From contig NZ_CP017561.2 of NCBI RefSeq assembly GCF_001865575.2, positions 1,364,001 to 1,428,000 on the forward strand: a stretch of DNA of 64,000 nucleotides, read 5' to 3'. Shown here one piece after another: positions 19,284-28,573 of this stretch. The stretch comes from Paraburkholderia sprentiae WSM5005 (GTDB lineage Bacteria > Pseudomonadota > Gammaproteobacteria > Burkholderiales > Burkholderiaceae). Each line of letters opens with the position of its first letter. The first letter of the stretch is position 1. The notes beneath the pieces are model-generated. The model had not been told where the DNA came from and made no database searches. It saw only the letters and a program-made list of their open reading frames with translations. A program made the translations under genes and the position numbers.

Positions 19284-19570
19284 GCGCTGGCGTCCGCTGA
19301 AATAGTCGCCGCGCAACACTCGGACACTTCCGGCGTCGAGGCACTCGCGGCGATGCTCGCGCAGCAGCCGCGCCTTGTCGCGCTGACCGTCGCTCGTGGA
19401 AGCTCGGACCGCCGCTCACGCGTCGCTCGATCCGATCGCCGCTCACGCGTCGCTCGATCCGATCGCCGCGCTCCTGTCCTTTTACGTGATGGCGGCTGCT
19501 CTTGCCGACGCGCGCGGACGCAATCCCGACGTGCCACGCCATCTTAAGAAAGTCACTGAAACTCACGGAT
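19272..19570 (+). pseudogene. SIS-domain sugar-phosphate isomerase/deaminase (GlmS C-terminal/AgaS type), internally deleted
   Basis: The 5' part encodes MLKEALASAEIVAAQ and VALTVARGSSD, matching the start of stand-alone SIS isomerases related to the GlmS C-terminal domain. After a junction at about 19410-19463 the sequence jumps to LDPIAALLSFYVMAAALADA and NPDVPRHLKKVTET, the extreme C-terminus of the same family. About 200 internal codons are missing and the normal stop is lost. A 27-base tandem duplication lies exactly at the junction. The intact enzyme would have interconverted amino-sugar phosphates. Confidence 0.82.
19410..19463. repeat. 27-bp tandem duplication at the deletion junction of the SIS pseudogene
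   Basis: Two perfect adjacent copies of a 27-base unit starting CGCCGCTCACGCGTCGCTCG (19410-19436 and 19437-19463) are followed by a partial third copy of six bases. The length, nine codons, keeps the frame. It sits where the internal deletion joins the two ends of the gene, which suggests slippage during or after the deletion. Confidence 0.9.
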
Positions 19571-19885
19571 GCGAAATCAGGTTCAGCTGCGCGCGAAGCC
19601 GCACTGAAGCATGGGCATCCGGTGCAATTGTGCGCGAGGTCCGATGCATGAAAGCTGAAGGCACGGATGCCATGAAAGTATGGCTGTTCATGCGCTCCAA
19701 GACTGCGGCGACATCGACGCTGACGACGGTTGGTCTCGTTGAGGCCCCGGCTAATGCTTAGCCTCGGGTGCGTGTTGCCGGATACGTCCAGGACCTTTAG
19801 CAGTAGCTCGATTCGTAGCGCGAGTCATCTATCGTTCGCTGCAATATGCCAGAAATGAACGATCACATCCGATACGTGAAATCTC
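19571..19885. other. Intergenic stretch before the ROK kinase
   Basis: No supported gene. One frame runs on from the SIS remnant to 19761 because the original stop is lost, but the extension has no family resemblance. Confidence 0.35.
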
Positions 19886-20875
19886 ATGAACCTTAAGACC
19901 GTGAAGAACCGTCCCATCGAAATTGAAGAAGGATTCATCCTCGCAATCGATTTCGGTGGAACGAAGATTGCGATGGCGACGACCACCTTATCAGGACAAC
20001 GTCTCTACGAAGCCGAAATCCCGACGTTCGCCCAAGACGGCGCCCAGTCGGTTATGCGACGCATGTTTGAGGCTGCGCGGACACTGATCTTGCGGATCGA
20101 CACAAATCTCGGCGTGCCGCTGCGCGCAGTGGCCGCGGTAACGCCAGGCATCGTCGAAGCGGACGGTATCTGCCTTGCTCCGAATAACCCCGGATGGGAT
20201 ACGCTTGCGCTTGCGGACATGCTGCGGGAAGGGTTTGAGGTCGAATGCATCGCGGTCGAAACCGATGTAAAGGCCGCAGCCTTAGCCGAGGCGCGGCTCG
20301 GTGCACTCGTCGGTGTTGACTGTGGGCTGTATTTGAATTTGGGAACCGGACTGGCCGCCGCCGTCGTTATTCACGGAAAGGTGCTGCGCGGCGCACATGG
20401 CGCGTCAGGAGAAATCGGTTATCAGCTATGCGGTGTACCCGGAGAAGCCGGTTTTGCGCACGGCCGCGCACCGCTCGAGGAATTTGTATCGGGGCGTGCG
20501 ATCAGCGATCGGGCAAGTGCGTTACTTGGCCGCCCGATCACTGCGCGCGAAGCATTCGACCTCAGTTTGTCCGATCCGACAGTCGAGGCGCTCCTCGCCG
20601 ACGCGCTTGAATGTCTGGGCACCCATGTCGCAAATATGGTGCTTCTGCTCGATCCGTCGCGGATCGTACTGGGCGGCGGAATGTCGCGTGTAGCAAGAGT
20701 CGCCGTGCACATCGGCACGCGATTGCGCACCGCCGTGCCATATTCGCCCGAGATTCAGACTTCAGCATTTGCGCATGGTGCGGCGTTGGCGGGGGCCATT
20801 GTATTGGCCAACGATGCATGGGCTTCGTCGCGACGGTGCGACAAATCGAATGATCGGCGCGGCGTCCTTTTATAG
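19886..20875 (+). CDS. ROK-family sugar kinase/repressor homologue with altered zinc site
   Basis: A 329-residue protein. AIDFGGTKIAMA near residue 20 is the ATP-binding phosphate-1 motif, VETDVKAAALAEARLG near 130 supplies the likely catalytic Asp, and LYLNLGTGLAAAVV is the phosphate-2 region. Classical ROK kinases have ExGH and CxCGxxGCxE zinc motifs. Here the equivalent reads GEIGYQLCGVPGEAG, with Tyr for His and no Cys triad, so the structural zinc is probably absent. It has no DNA-binding domain, so kinase function on glucose, ManNAc or GlcNAc is likelier than repression. It closes the amino-sugar cluster. Confidence 0.82.
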   Translation: MNLKTVKNRPIEIEEGFILAIDFGGTKIAMATTTLSGQRLYEAEIPTFAQDGAQSVMRRMFEAARTLILRIDTNLGVPLRAVAAVTPGIVEADGICLAPNNPGWDTLALADMLREGFEVECIAVETDVKAAALAEARLGALVGVDCGLYLNLGTGLAAAVVIHGKVLRGAHGASGEIGYQLCGVPGEAGFAHGRAPLEEFVSGRAISDRASALLGRPITAREAFDLSLSDPTVEALLADALECLGTHVANMVLLLDPSRIVLGGGMSRVARVAVHIGTRLRTAVPYSPEIQTSAFAHGAALAGAIVLANDAWASSRRCDKSNDRRGVLL

Positions 20876-20929
20876 GTCGTGCACGGCACGTGTCGGATGT
20901 TGGGCCGCAAACATATGCATTGTCGGACC

Positions 20930-21770
20930 TGGCGTACGTGAGTAGGAGACGGTCGTCGTCGAACGTTGTTCTGTCGGAGGCCTTCTGTACGTCACCTCGT
21001 TTCGCGTGAGCGAGTTGCGCTTCGAGAACATCGATGTCGATGCCGAGCCGCTCCCTGCCAACCGTTCGTAGCATGCCGCGGGAATCCCATCTGCGGCATG
21101 CATTCCTTGAAATCTCATGTCGCGTAGAGCCTTGCTTAACGCGTCTTGGTGCAAATGCGGCGTCTTCTGACGGGCGGGCGACGCAAACACATCATGTCCG
21201 CGGCCCGTCAGCGGCCGCAAGTTCCTAAGTAACGCCACCGCTTGTCGAGGTAACGGCACGATATGGTCGTGGCGCATCGTCATTCGGCTGGCTGGGACAT
21301 GCCACTCGCCCGCGTCAAGATCGATCTCGTCCCAAGGTGCAGTGGCCACTACCCCGGGGCGTAAGCCAGTGAACATGGTCAGCTTCAGACCGGCCCTCGT
21401 GATTGGCGACTGATATGCATTGATGGCTTGGACTAGCGGGACAATCTCGGCGGGCTTCGTGGTCGCCGGGGATGTGTCCTTTCTTGTGTCGCGGGATGAC
21501 GCCGCGTAGCGACAAGGGAACGCCGTCTTCCCTCAGGTCATGGTAGATCGCGTAGGTGACGATACCGCCTACATATTGCCGTGCCTTGGTTGCCAGGTTG
21601 GGCGCATGAATCGCTATTCCTTCTAGCACCGGTTTGACCTCCGATGTCGCGAGCGTCGAAACTGGCTTGTCGCGAAGTGGCCGCAGAAAATACTGCCCGA
21701 CCGCGAATTCGGCTTTACGGTAAATCTCGCCGGCTCACTCCTTCCGTTTGAAGGCGAGCTAATTGTCGGC
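20930..21770 (-). pseudogene. P4-type tyrosine integrase, frameshifted, at tRNA-Leu
   Basis: Minus-strand pieces in order are FAVGQYFLRPLRDKPVSTL (about 21700), IHAPNLATKARQYVGGIVTY, then LRPGVVATAPWDEIDLDAGE (with the catalytic-box Arg) and DHIVPLPRQAVALLR, then MLRTVGRERLGID and LEAQLAHAKRGDVQKA (about 20960), which aligns with the C-terminal catalytic box and lies in another frame. This is a phage P4/prophage CP4-57-like integrase broken by at least three frameshifts. It lies beside the 3' end of a tRNA-Leu gene, the usual insertion site for such enzymes, and marks the right border of the accessory region. The tail near the active Tyr is degraded. Confidence 0.88.
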
Positions 21771-21950
21771 GACGAGGTGGAATGCGCCTTCGGCAAGAAG
21801 GTAGGGCGTTGTCGTACCTTGGCTCCGCGAACGCCAACTCCGACTTCGGTTCGGCTCGTCTGGGCATGGCAATAGCCCAAGATCCGGTATGCGCAACAGT
21901 ATGCGCAAAAAGGATCGACGTCAGTGGAATGTACGGAATCTGAAGGCAAC

Positions 21951-21985
21951 AAAAACCCCGTAAGTCTTTGATCTTACGGGGTTTC
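21951..21985 (-). terminator. Rho-independent terminator of tRNA-Leu
   Basis: A 12-bp perfect stem (21953-21964 with 21973-21984) and an 8-base loop are followed on the minus strand by a T run. It lies just downstream of the left tRNA-Leu gene. Confidence 0.92.
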
Positions 21986-22018
21986 TCGAACTACTTCGGC
22001 TTACGCCGGACCATCTGA

Positions 22019-22105
22019 TGGTGCCCAGGAGAGGACTCGAACCTCCACGGTGTTGCCACCGCTAGGACCTGAACCTAGTGCGTCTACCAATTCCGCCACC
22101 TGGGC
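22019..22105 (-). tRNA. tRNA-Leu (anticodon CAG), first copy
   Basis: The minus strand starts GCCCAGGTGGCGGAATTGG, has a long variable arm typical of leucine tRNAs and anticodon loop TTCAGGT, and ends with an encoded CCA. All stems pair. A strong promoter precedes it and a terminator follows. The broken integrase lies beyond its 3' end, so this gene was probably the attachment site. Confidence 0.97.
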
Positions 22106-22126
22106 ACGTCTTAAAGCTAGACAGCT

Positions 22127-22154
22127 ATTTTAGCAAGATGATTAAGTTTGTCAA
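22127..22154 (-). promoter_or_regulatory. Sigma-70 promoter of first tRNA-Leu
   Basis: On the minus strand TTGACA is followed by 16 bases and TAAAAT, ending 22 bases upstream of the mature tRNA. The -35 box is a perfect consensus. Confidence 0.8.
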
Positions 22155-22286
22155 TTTCTGCTTCGGACAAACCTGTCTCATCCGCCCGGTGAACGCGCAG
22201 CGAAGTGATCCAATCGCTACCGAGCCACCGTCCTGCTCACCGGGCAATTGAGACGCAAACAACGCTCTCGACTGCCAAGCTCTAAC

Positions 22287-22322
22287 AAAAAGTAGAGCCG
22301 CCAGAAGGCGGCTCTACTTTTT
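22287..22322 (-). terminator. Terminator between the two tRNA-Leu genes
   Basis: A 16-bp perfect stem (22287-22302 with 22307-22322) with a 4-base loop has A and T runs at its ends. It ends transcription of the second tRNA-Leu on the minus strand, so each tRNA has its own unit. Confidence 0.92.
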
Positions 22323-22328
22323 CGAATC

Positions 22329-22415
22329 TGGTGCCCAAGAGAGGACTCGAACCTCCACAGTGTTGCCACCGCTAGGACCTGAACCTAGTGCGTCTACCAA
22401 TTTCGCCACCTGGGC
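22329..22415 (-). tRNA. tRNA-Leu (anticodon CAG), second copy
   Basis: Nearly identical to the first copy. The differences include GAAATTGG for GGAATTGG in the D-arm and CTTGGGC for CCTGGGC in the 3' acceptor strand, which creates a G-U wobble. CCA is encoded. It has its own consensus promoter and terminator. Confidence 0.97.
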
Positions 22416-22439
22416 AGGTGATGAACAGCAAAGACCGCC

Positions 22440-22467
22440 ATTATAGCGACCGGTTTTGACCTGTCAA
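22440..22467 (-). promoter_or_regulatory. Consensus sigma-70 promoter of second tRNA-Leu
   Basis: The minus strand shows perfect TTGACA, a 16-base spacer and perfect TATAAT, 24 bases before the tRNA 5' end. Confidence 0.88.
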
Positions 22468-22541
22468 GCGATTCGCCAATCGCGATCGAACCTTGCGGCG
22501 AGCCGGTCCGCCACGTGTCCGAACCACCGCCGCAAGCCCGC

Positions 22542-22569
22542 TTGGCGCATGGGGCGCGGGTGTTAGAAT
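22542..22569 (+). promoter_or_regulatory. Candidate sigma-70 promoter of rnr
   Basis: TTGGCG, 16 bases, then TAGAAT on the plus strand, about 200 bases before the rnr start. The rest of the gap between the tRNA and rnr (22416-22768) shows no gene. Confidence 0.5.
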
Positions 22570-22768
22570 GCCTCGCAGTACTCCATCGGCACATTGCACA
22601 TTCGGTGTCCCACGGACGCCGGCAATTTCCGGTGCAAATCGCGGTAGAGCAGAAAGCAGGCAGGTGCAATGACCGAGGCAGCGCAGCCGCCCTGCAGATG
22701 CAGCCAGGCGCGACTGTGCGCATTACGCAAACGCCTTCCAGGCCGGGCCCCATCGCCGACCGACGTCC

Positions 22769-25264
22769 ATGCAACGAGAAAAAATCATCGACAAGCCCTT
22801 GAGCAAATTTCCGTATCCGATTCCAAGCCGCGAAGAAATCCTCGGCGTGCTGCGCACGAGTGAAACGCCGCTTGCCGCGAACGACATCGCCGAAGCGCTG
22901 TCGATCAAGCGCCAGGAGCGCGAAGGATTTTTCAAGCGTCTCGGCGCGATGGAGCGCGACGGCCAGATCCGGCTCGATCAGCGCAATCTCTATCAATTGA
23001 CGCATCCGTCGAACTTCGTCGCCGGCCGCGTGCAGGGGCATCGCGACGGCTACGGCTTCCTGATTCGCGACGACGGCCAGGACGACCTGTTCCTGCCCAA
23101 TGGCGAAATGCAGAAGGTCATGCACAACGACCGCGTGCTCGCGCGCATCGTCGGCTATGACCGGCGCGGGCGGCCGGAAGGGCACATCGTCGAGGTCACG
23201 GACCGCGCGAACAAGCGTGTGATCGGCCGTTTGCTCAATGAAAACGGCGCGCTGATCGTCGCGCCCGAAGACAAGCGCATCGGCCACGACATCCTGATCA
23301 CGCAGAACACCCGCAAGGCGAAGGTCGGCCAGGTCGTGGTGGTCGAGCTGACCGATTTCCCGAGCCGGCATTCGCAGCCGCTTGGCCGCGTGGTCGAAGT
23401 GCTCGGCGATATCGATGACCCCGGCATGGAAATCGAAATTGCGGTGCGCAAGTACGGCGTGCCGCACGAATTCAGCGAGGCCGCGCTCGGCGAAGCGGCC
23501 AAGCTGCCCGACGAAGTGCGTCCGGCCGACATCCGCCATCGCGTCGATCTGCGCGACGTGCCGCTCGTCACGATCGACGGCGAGGACGCGCGCGACTTCG
23601 ACGACGCGGTCTATTGCGAGCCCGTGAAGGTCGGCCGCGGCGACGGCTTTCGTCTGATCGTCGCGATCGCGGACGTGTCGCATTACGTGCATCCGCAAAG
23701 CGGGCTCGATACCGACGCCATCGAGCGCAGCACGTCGGTCTATTTCCCGCGCCGCGTGATCCCGATGCTGCCGGAGAAGCTGTCGAACGGACTGTGCTCG
23801 CTCAATCCGCAAGTCGACCGCTGCGTGCTCGTGTGCGACGTGATCGTCACCGCGCGCGGCGACGTGAAGGCGTATCAGTTCTATCCGGGCGTCATGCATT
23901 CGGCCGCGCGGCTCACCTACACCGAAGTCGCCGCGGTGCTGACGAACACCAAGGGCCCGGAAGCGATTCGCCGTGCCGCGTTGCTGCCGCAACTGCAGAA
24001 TCTGTATGGCGTCTACAAGGCGCTATTCGCCGCGCGCCAGAAGCGCGGCGCGATCGACTTCGATACGACGGAGACGTACATCGTCTGCAACGCGCAGGGC
24101 AAGATCGAGCAGATCGTGCCGCGCACGCGCAACGACGCGCACAAGTTGATCGAGGAATGCATGCTGGCCGCGAACGTGTGCGCGGCGGATTTCCTCAAGC
24201 GCAACAAGCATCCAGGCCTGTTCCGCGTGCACGCGGGCCCAAGCGCGGAAAAGCTCGAGAACCTGCGCACCTTCCTTCGCGGCATGGGCCTGACGCTCGG
24301 CGGCGGCGACTCGCCGCACGCGAGCGACTACGCTGCGCTGATGGCACAGATCCGCGACCGGCCCGACGCCTCGATGCTGCAGACGATGCTGCTGCGCTCG
24401 ATGCAGCAGGCGGTCTACAGCCCCGACAACATCGGCCACTTCGGTCTTGCCTACGAGGCCTACGCGCACTTCACGAGCCCGATTCGCCGTTATCCCGATC
24501 TGCTCACGCATCGTGCGATCTACGCGATTCTGCAGGGTCGCAAGTATCAGCCGCAGCCGTCGCATGGCGTCGAGCTCAATACCGCGCTGTCGCCGCGCGC
24601 CCGCGCGATGCAGCAGGCCGACGAGGAAAAGCGTGGCGCCCGCGCGCGCGCCAACAACGTGGCGATCTGGGAAGAGCTCGGGCTGCACTGCTCGGCGAAC
24701 GAGCGCCGCGCGGACGAAGCGTCGCGCGACGTCGAAGCATGGCTCAAGTGTTATTTCATGCGCGACAAGCTTGGCGAAGAGTACGGCGGCAGGGTCAACG
24801 GCGTCACGTCGTTCGGCATCTTCGTGCAGCTCGATTCGCTGTTCATCGAAGGTCTCGTGCATGTGACCGAGCTCGGCTCCGACTACTTCCAGTACGACGA
24901 AATCAAGAACGAGCTGCGCGGCGAGCGCACCGGCATTCGCTATCGGCTGTCGGATCGCGTGCGGGTGCAGGTGAGCCGCGTCGATCTCGACGCGCGCAAG
25001 ATCGACTTCCGACTCGTGCGCGATACCCCGATCAAGCCGCCTGCGGCACGCGGCATCGCGGCGGACAAGGGCGAAGGCGCGGGCCCGCGGCTGCGCGCGT
25101 TGCCGTCGGCGGAAAGCGGCGCGTCGGTGCCGGGTCCGCGGCGCAACAAGGCCGCGCCCGCGCAGAGCGTGGCCGTCAAGGAGGCGCGCGCGGCGCGTGG
25201 CGCGGGCAACAAGCACGGTGTCGCGACCAGGCCGGCGTCGAAGCAGCCACGCAAGAAGCGCTGA
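22769..25264 (+). CDS. rnr: Ribonuclease R
   Basis: An 831-residue 3'-to-5' exoribonuclease. An N-terminal helix-turn-helix-like region (residues 20-80) is followed by cold-shock domains. The RNB catalytic domain carries [12 protein letters not shown] at residues 270-281, whose Asp residues bind Mg. An S1 domain ([18 protein letters not shown]) lies near residue 675. A basic, Ala/Lys/Arg-rich tail, with a C-terminus ending KQPRKKR, probably binds structured RNA. It degrades structured RNA and takes part in rRNA quality control. rlmB follows, the conserved order in proteobacteria. Confidence 0.97.
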   Translation: MQREKIIDKPLSKFPYPIPSREEILGVLRTSETPLAANDIAEALSIKRQEREGFFKRLGAMERDGQIRLDQRNLYQLTHPSNFVAGRVQGHRDGYGFLIRDDGQDDLFLPNGEMQKVMHNDRVLARIVGYDRRGRPEGHIVEVTDRANKRVIGRLLNENGALIVAPEDKRIGHDILITQNTRKAKVGQVVVVELTDFPSRHSQPLGRVVEVLGDIDDPGMEIEIAVRKYGVPHEFSEAALGEAAKLPDEVRPADIRHRVDLRDVPLVTIDGEDARDFDDAVYCEPVKVGRGDGFRLIVAIADVSHYVHPQSGLDTDAIERSTSVYFPRRVIPMLPEKLSNGLCSLNPQVDRCVLVCDVIVTARGDVKAYQFYPGVMHSAARLTYTEVAAVLTNTKGPEAIRRAALLPQLQNLYGVYKALFAARQKRGAIDFDTTETYIVCNAQGKIEQIVPRTRNDAHKLIEECMLAANVCAADFLKRNKHPGLFRVHAGPSAEKLENLRTFLRGMGLTLGGGDSPHASDYAALMAQIRDRPDASMLQTMLLRSMQQAVYSPDNIGHFGLAYEAYAHFTSPIRRYPDLLTHRAIYAILQGRKYQPQPSHGVELNTALSPRARAMQQADEEKRGARARANNVAIWEELGLHCSANERRADEASRDVEAWLKCYFMRDKLGEEYGGRVNGVTSFGIFVQLDSLFIEGLVHVTELGSDYFQYDEIKNELRGERTGIRYRLSDRVRVQVSRVDLDARKIDFRLVRDTPIKPPAARGIAADKGEGAGPRLRALPSAESGASVPGPRRNKAAPAQSVAVKEARAARGAGNKHGVATRPASKQPRKKR

Positions 25265-25395
25265 GATTTCACGGTGTCAGGACCGCGCGCAGCGGGCACG
25301 CGAACGCGTGCCGGCTGCGCGCGGTCTGCCTTTTGGTTTCATATTCATCACAGTGGCGCGCGTTGAATGCGCGCCCAATCACAGGTTGTTCAGTC

Positions 25396-26139
25396 ATGGC
25401 ACGTCATAAGGTTTTATACGGTTTCCACGCAGTGACCGCGCGTATTCGACACGATGCGTCGACGGTCGAGGAGGTCTATTACGACGCGACACGCAAGGAC
25501 CGTCGTATGACCGAATTCCTGCATGCCGCGAAGGACGCCGGCGTACGGCTGATCGCTGCCGACGAAACGCGTCTGTGGGGCCTCGCGCGCACCGAACGCC
25601 ATCAGGGCGTGGTCGCGCGCGCGGGCGATCTGCCGCTCGCGCAGAATCTGGCCGAACTGCTCGACGGCATCAGCGGCTCGCCGCTGATCCTCGTGCTCGA
25701 TGGTGTGACGGATCCGCACAATCTCGGCGCCTGCCTGCGCGTCGCCGACGCGGCCGGCGCGCACGCTGTGATCGCGCCGCGCGATCGCGCGGTGGGGCTG
25801 AACGCGACCGCCGCGAAGGTCGCGAGCGGCGCGGCCGACACGGTGCCGTACATCACGGTCACGAATCTGGCGCGCGCGCTGCGCGAGCTCAAGGATGCGG
25901 GCGTGTGGGTGGTCGGCACGGCCGGCGACGCGGACAAGAGCGTCTACGAAACGGAGCTCGACGGGCCGGTGGCGCTCGTGATGGGCGCCGAAGGCGAGGG
26001 CATGCGGCGTCTGACGCGTGAAACGTGCGACGTCGTGATGACCATTCCGATGGCGGGGACGGTGGAGAGTTTGAATGTGTCCGTGGCGAGCGGGGTGTGT
26101 TTGTTCGAGGCTGTGCGGCAAAGGGCGGTGAAGAAGTAG
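25396..26139 (+). CDS. rlmB: 23S rRNA (guanosine-2'-O-)-methyltransferase RlmB
   Basis: A 247-residue SpoU-type (SPOUT) methyltransferase that modifies G2251 in the 23S peptidyl-transferase P loop in E. coli. The N-terminal substrate-binding domain is followed by the three SPOUT motifs: [11 protein letters not shown] (about residue 112), [12 protein letters not shown] (about 195) and [15 protein letters not shown] (about 216) with the conserved knot Asn. The start at ATG 25396 gives the usual [13 protein letters not shown]. It lies 131 bases after rnr and is probably cotranscribed. Confidence 0.97.
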   Translation: MARHKVLYGFHAVTARIRHDASTVEEVYYDATRKDRRMTEFLHAAKDAGVRLIAADETRLWGLARTERHQGVVARAGDLPLAQNLAELLDGISGSPLILVLDGVTDPHNLGACLRVADAAGAHAVIAPRDRAVGLNATAAKVASGAADTVPYITVTNLARALRELKDAGVWVVGTAGDADKSVYETELDGPVALVMGAEGEGMRRLTRETCDVVMTIPMAGTVESLNVSVASGVCLFEAVRQRAVKK

Positions 26140-26172
26140 TTCTTTGTCGCTTTTGTCGTTGGTCGATGGTGG

Positions 26173-26208
26173 GCGCCCGGAACGCGGTGATGGTTCCGGG
26201 CGCTTTTT
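26173..26208 (+). terminator. Rho-independent terminator after rlmB
   Basis: GCGCCCGGAAC and GGTTCCGGGCGC form an 11-12 bp stem with a short loop, followed by five T, 33 bases past the rlmB stop. Confidence 0.92.
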
Positions 26209-26320
26209 GATTCCTGCGACTCAATGTGTGCACAGGTGCCCGGCAAACGCCGCGCCAACCGAGCCTTCCCAGCGCCGCTCCGGTAAACTATCGGTTTTTC
26301 ACGCTTCCGCCGCCTCTCCC

Positions 26321-27016
26321 ATGACTCAAGACGAACTCAAGCAACTGGTCGGCCAGGCCGCCGCCGATTACGTCAACGCCAACGTACCGCAAGGCTCGGT
26401 GATCGGCGTCGGCACGGGCTCCACCGCGAACTGCTTCATCGACGCGCTGGCGGCCACCCGAGCCCGCTATCGCGGCGCCGTGTCGAGTTCGCTCGCCACC
26501 ACCGCGCGTCTGCAATCGCACGGCTTCAAGGTGCTCGACCTGAACGAGATCGACGCGCTGCCCGTGTACGTCGATGGCGCCGACGAAATCGATTGCAGTG
26601 GCGCGATGATCAAGGGCGGCGGCGGCGCGCTCACGCGCGAGAAGATCGTCGCGTCGGTGTCGGACGTATTCGTCTGCATCGCGGACGCGAGCAAGGTCGT
26701 CGACACGCTCGGCAAGTTCCCGCTGCCGATCGAAATCGTGCCGATGGCGCGCACCGCGATCGGCCGCCGCGTGACGGCGCTCGGCGGCGTGCCCGTCGTG
26801 CGCGTGACCAAAGAGGGCGTGCCGTTCATCACCGACAACGGCAACGAGATCATCGACGTAAAGGGCTTGAGCATCGGCGACCCGCGCACGCTCGAGGCGC
26901 ATCTCAACGCATGGCCCGGCGTCGTCACGGTGGGCCTGTTCGCGGGCCGCGGCGCGAATCTGTGTCTGCTCGGCACGGACTCCGGCGTGCAAACCATCAC
27001 GTACGGCCAGAATTAA
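26321..27016 (+). CDS. rpiA: Ribose-5-phosphate isomerase A
   Basis: A 231-residue enzyme interconverting ribose-5-phosphate and ribulose-5-phosphate in the pentose phosphate pathway. Signature motifs are [12 protein letters not shown] (about residue 27), YVDGADEID (about 83) with catalytic Asp residues, and [12 protein letters not shown] (about 96). The ATG at 26321 gives the usual MTQDELKQ start. The open frame upstream of it is non-conserved. Its own terminator follows. Confidence 0.97.
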   Translation: MTQDELKQLVGQAAADYVNANVPQGSVIGVGTGSTANCFIDALAATRARYRGAVSSSLATTARLQSHGFKVLDLNEIDALPVYVDGADEIDCSGAMIKGGGGALTREKIVASVSDVFVCIADASKVVDTLGKFPLPIEIVPMARTAIGRRVTALGGVPVVRVTKEGVPFITDNGNEIIDVKGLSIGDPRTLEAHLNAWPGVVTVGLFAGRGANLCLLGTDSGVQTITYGQN

Positions 27017-27041
27017 GCGGATTGCGTTTCCGTTCGCTCTG

Positions 27042-27080
27042 ACGCGTGTGAGCTGTTCCAACGGCTCACACGCGTTTTTT
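27042..27080 (+). terminator. Rho-independent terminator after rpiA
   Basis: ACGCGTGTGAGC and GCTCACACGCGT pair perfectly around a 10-base loop and are followed by six T. Confidence 0.95.
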
Positions 27081-27337
27081 ATTGCGCTCGCGCAAAGCGA
27101 TCTCCGACGCCCGCGCTACCCGCATCCAGGCGCACCCGTGAAGTGATGCCTCCGGCGTACTACGCATACGAAAGCGCACGAATGAAGCCGTCATTTCGCG
27201 GGCGCAAACGAACTGTCTGAACGACGACTCCGGTACTGTCGCATGTCGAATGTGGGCACGCGCACGCACAGCCGGGAGCGCGGCACATACACTCTTCCCT
27301 GAGGCCAAATGGCGTTTTGCGACAGATAGGACAGAAC

Positions 27338-28573
27338 ATGAAAGTGGCGATCGTGCACGATTGGCTGGTCGCTCCCGGCGGCGCCGAGAAAGTGCTCGAG
27401 CAGATCATCGAGTGCTTTCCCGACGCCGACGTTTTCAGCGTCGTCGATTTCCTCGAAGATCGCGCGCCGCTTGCCGGCAAGCCGGTCACCACCTCGTTCA
27501 TTCAACGTCTGCCGTTTGCGCGCACTCGTTATCGCGCCTATTTGCCCTTGATGCCGCTCGCCGTCGAACGGTTCGATCTGTCGAGCTACCACCTGGTCAT
27601 AACGAGTTCTTGCGCGGTCGCGAAGGGCGTGCTGGTCGGTCCCGACCAGACGCACATCAGTTACGTGCATTCGCTGATGCGGTATGCGTGGGATCTGCAG
27701 CATCAATATCTGCGCGACGCGAATCTGTTGCGCGGGCCGAAGTCGTGGGCGGCGCGCGTGTTGCTGCATTATCTGCGCGGCTGGGATGCGCAGTCCACGA
27801 ACAGTGTGGATCGTCTGATCGCGAATTCGCAATCGGTCGCGCGGCGCATGATGAAAACCTATCGGCGCGATGCCGCGGTGATTCCGCCGCCGGTCGATGT
27901 GGACGAATTCGAACTGCGCACCGAGAAAGACGATTTCTATCTGACGGTGTCGCGCATGGTGCCGCGCAAACGCATCGATCTGATCATCGAGACGTTCAAC
28001 GCGACGCCGCAGCGCAAGCTGATCGTGATCGGCGACGGGCCGCAGATGGCGTCGCTTCGCGCGAGCGCCGGACCGAACGTGACGATTCTCGGCAATCAGC
28101 CGTTCGGCGTACTTAAGGATTATCTGGCGCGCGCGCGAGCTTTCGTGTGCGCCGCCGACGAAGATTTCGGCATCGTGCCGCTCCAGGCGCAGGCCTGCGG
28201 CACGCCGGTCATTGCGTTCGGTAAGGGCGGGGCGCTCGAAGCGGTGGTGCCGGTCGGCGACCCGCATCCGACCGGGGTTTTTTTCGCGCGCCAGACGGCG
28301 GTGTCGATACTCGACGCGATCGACCGCTTCGAGCGGCTGAGCGCGTACATCACGCCAGCGGCCTGTCGCGCGAACGCCGAGCGGTTTTCGGCTCCGGTGT
28401 TCCGGCGCGCGTTCATGGCCGAGGTCACGCGCACGATCGCGGCGGGCGCACAGGGTCTGCCGGCGCTGGAGCCCGGCGAGCAGGTGGCGTGGGCGGAGCC
28501 CGATCTCGCGACGCGGGAACTCCGCATCGCCAGCGACACCGCGCCCAACAGCAGGAAGAGGGCATTGAGGTGA
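27338..28573 (+). CDS. GT4-family glycosyltransferase (WbaZ-like mannosyltransferase)
   Basis: A 411-residue GT-B enzyme. The N-terminal lobe starts KVAIVHDWLVAPGGAEKVLE, and the C-terminal lobe has the EX7E retaining motif in EDFGIVPLQAQACGTPVIAF (about residue 269). WbaZ-type enzymes transfer mannose in O-antigen or exopolysaccharide assembly. The inner ATG (27338) with AGGACAG upstream is preferred over the open-frame start at 27317. It stands alone on the plus strand, but the initiating transferase WcaJ, a flippase and a GMP-like gene lie within 16 kb. The last 40 residues are low-complexity and may be dispensable. Confidence 0.85.
   Translation: MKVAIVHDWLVAPGGAEKVLEQIIECFPDADVFSVVDFLEDRAPLAGKPVTTSFIQRLPFARTRYRAYLPLMPLAVERFDLSSYHLVITSSCAVAKGVLVGPDQTHISYVHSLMRYAWDLQHQYLRDANLLRGPKSWAARVLLHYLRGWDAQSTNSVDRLIANSQSVARRMMKTYRRDAAVIPPPVDVDEFELRTEKDDFYLTVSRMVPRKRIDLIIETFNATPQRKLIVIGDGPQMASLRASAGPNVTILGNQPFGVLKDYLARARAFVCAADEDFGIVPLQAQACGTPVIAFGKGGALEAVVPVGDPHPTGVFFARQTAVSILDAIDRFERLSAYITPAACRANAERFSAPVFRRAFMAEVTRTIAAGAQGLPALEPGEQVAWAEPDLATRELRIASDTAPNSRKRALR

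Noticed and set aside
19276..19566. Minus-strand 96-codon frame with repeated RVSGDRIERRVSG
   Set aside because: The repeated peptide is only the antisense reading of the 27-bp tandem duplication in the SIS pseudogene.
22394..23992. 532-codon minus-strand frame
   Set aside because: Antisense shadow of rnr that also runs into a tRNA promoter. No recognisable motif.
23614..26139. 841-codon plus-strand frame overlapping rnr and rlmB
   Set aside because: The N-terminal 590 residues are the out-of-frame reading of rnr (Arg/Ala-rich). Only the last 247 codons, from 25396, are the real rlmB.
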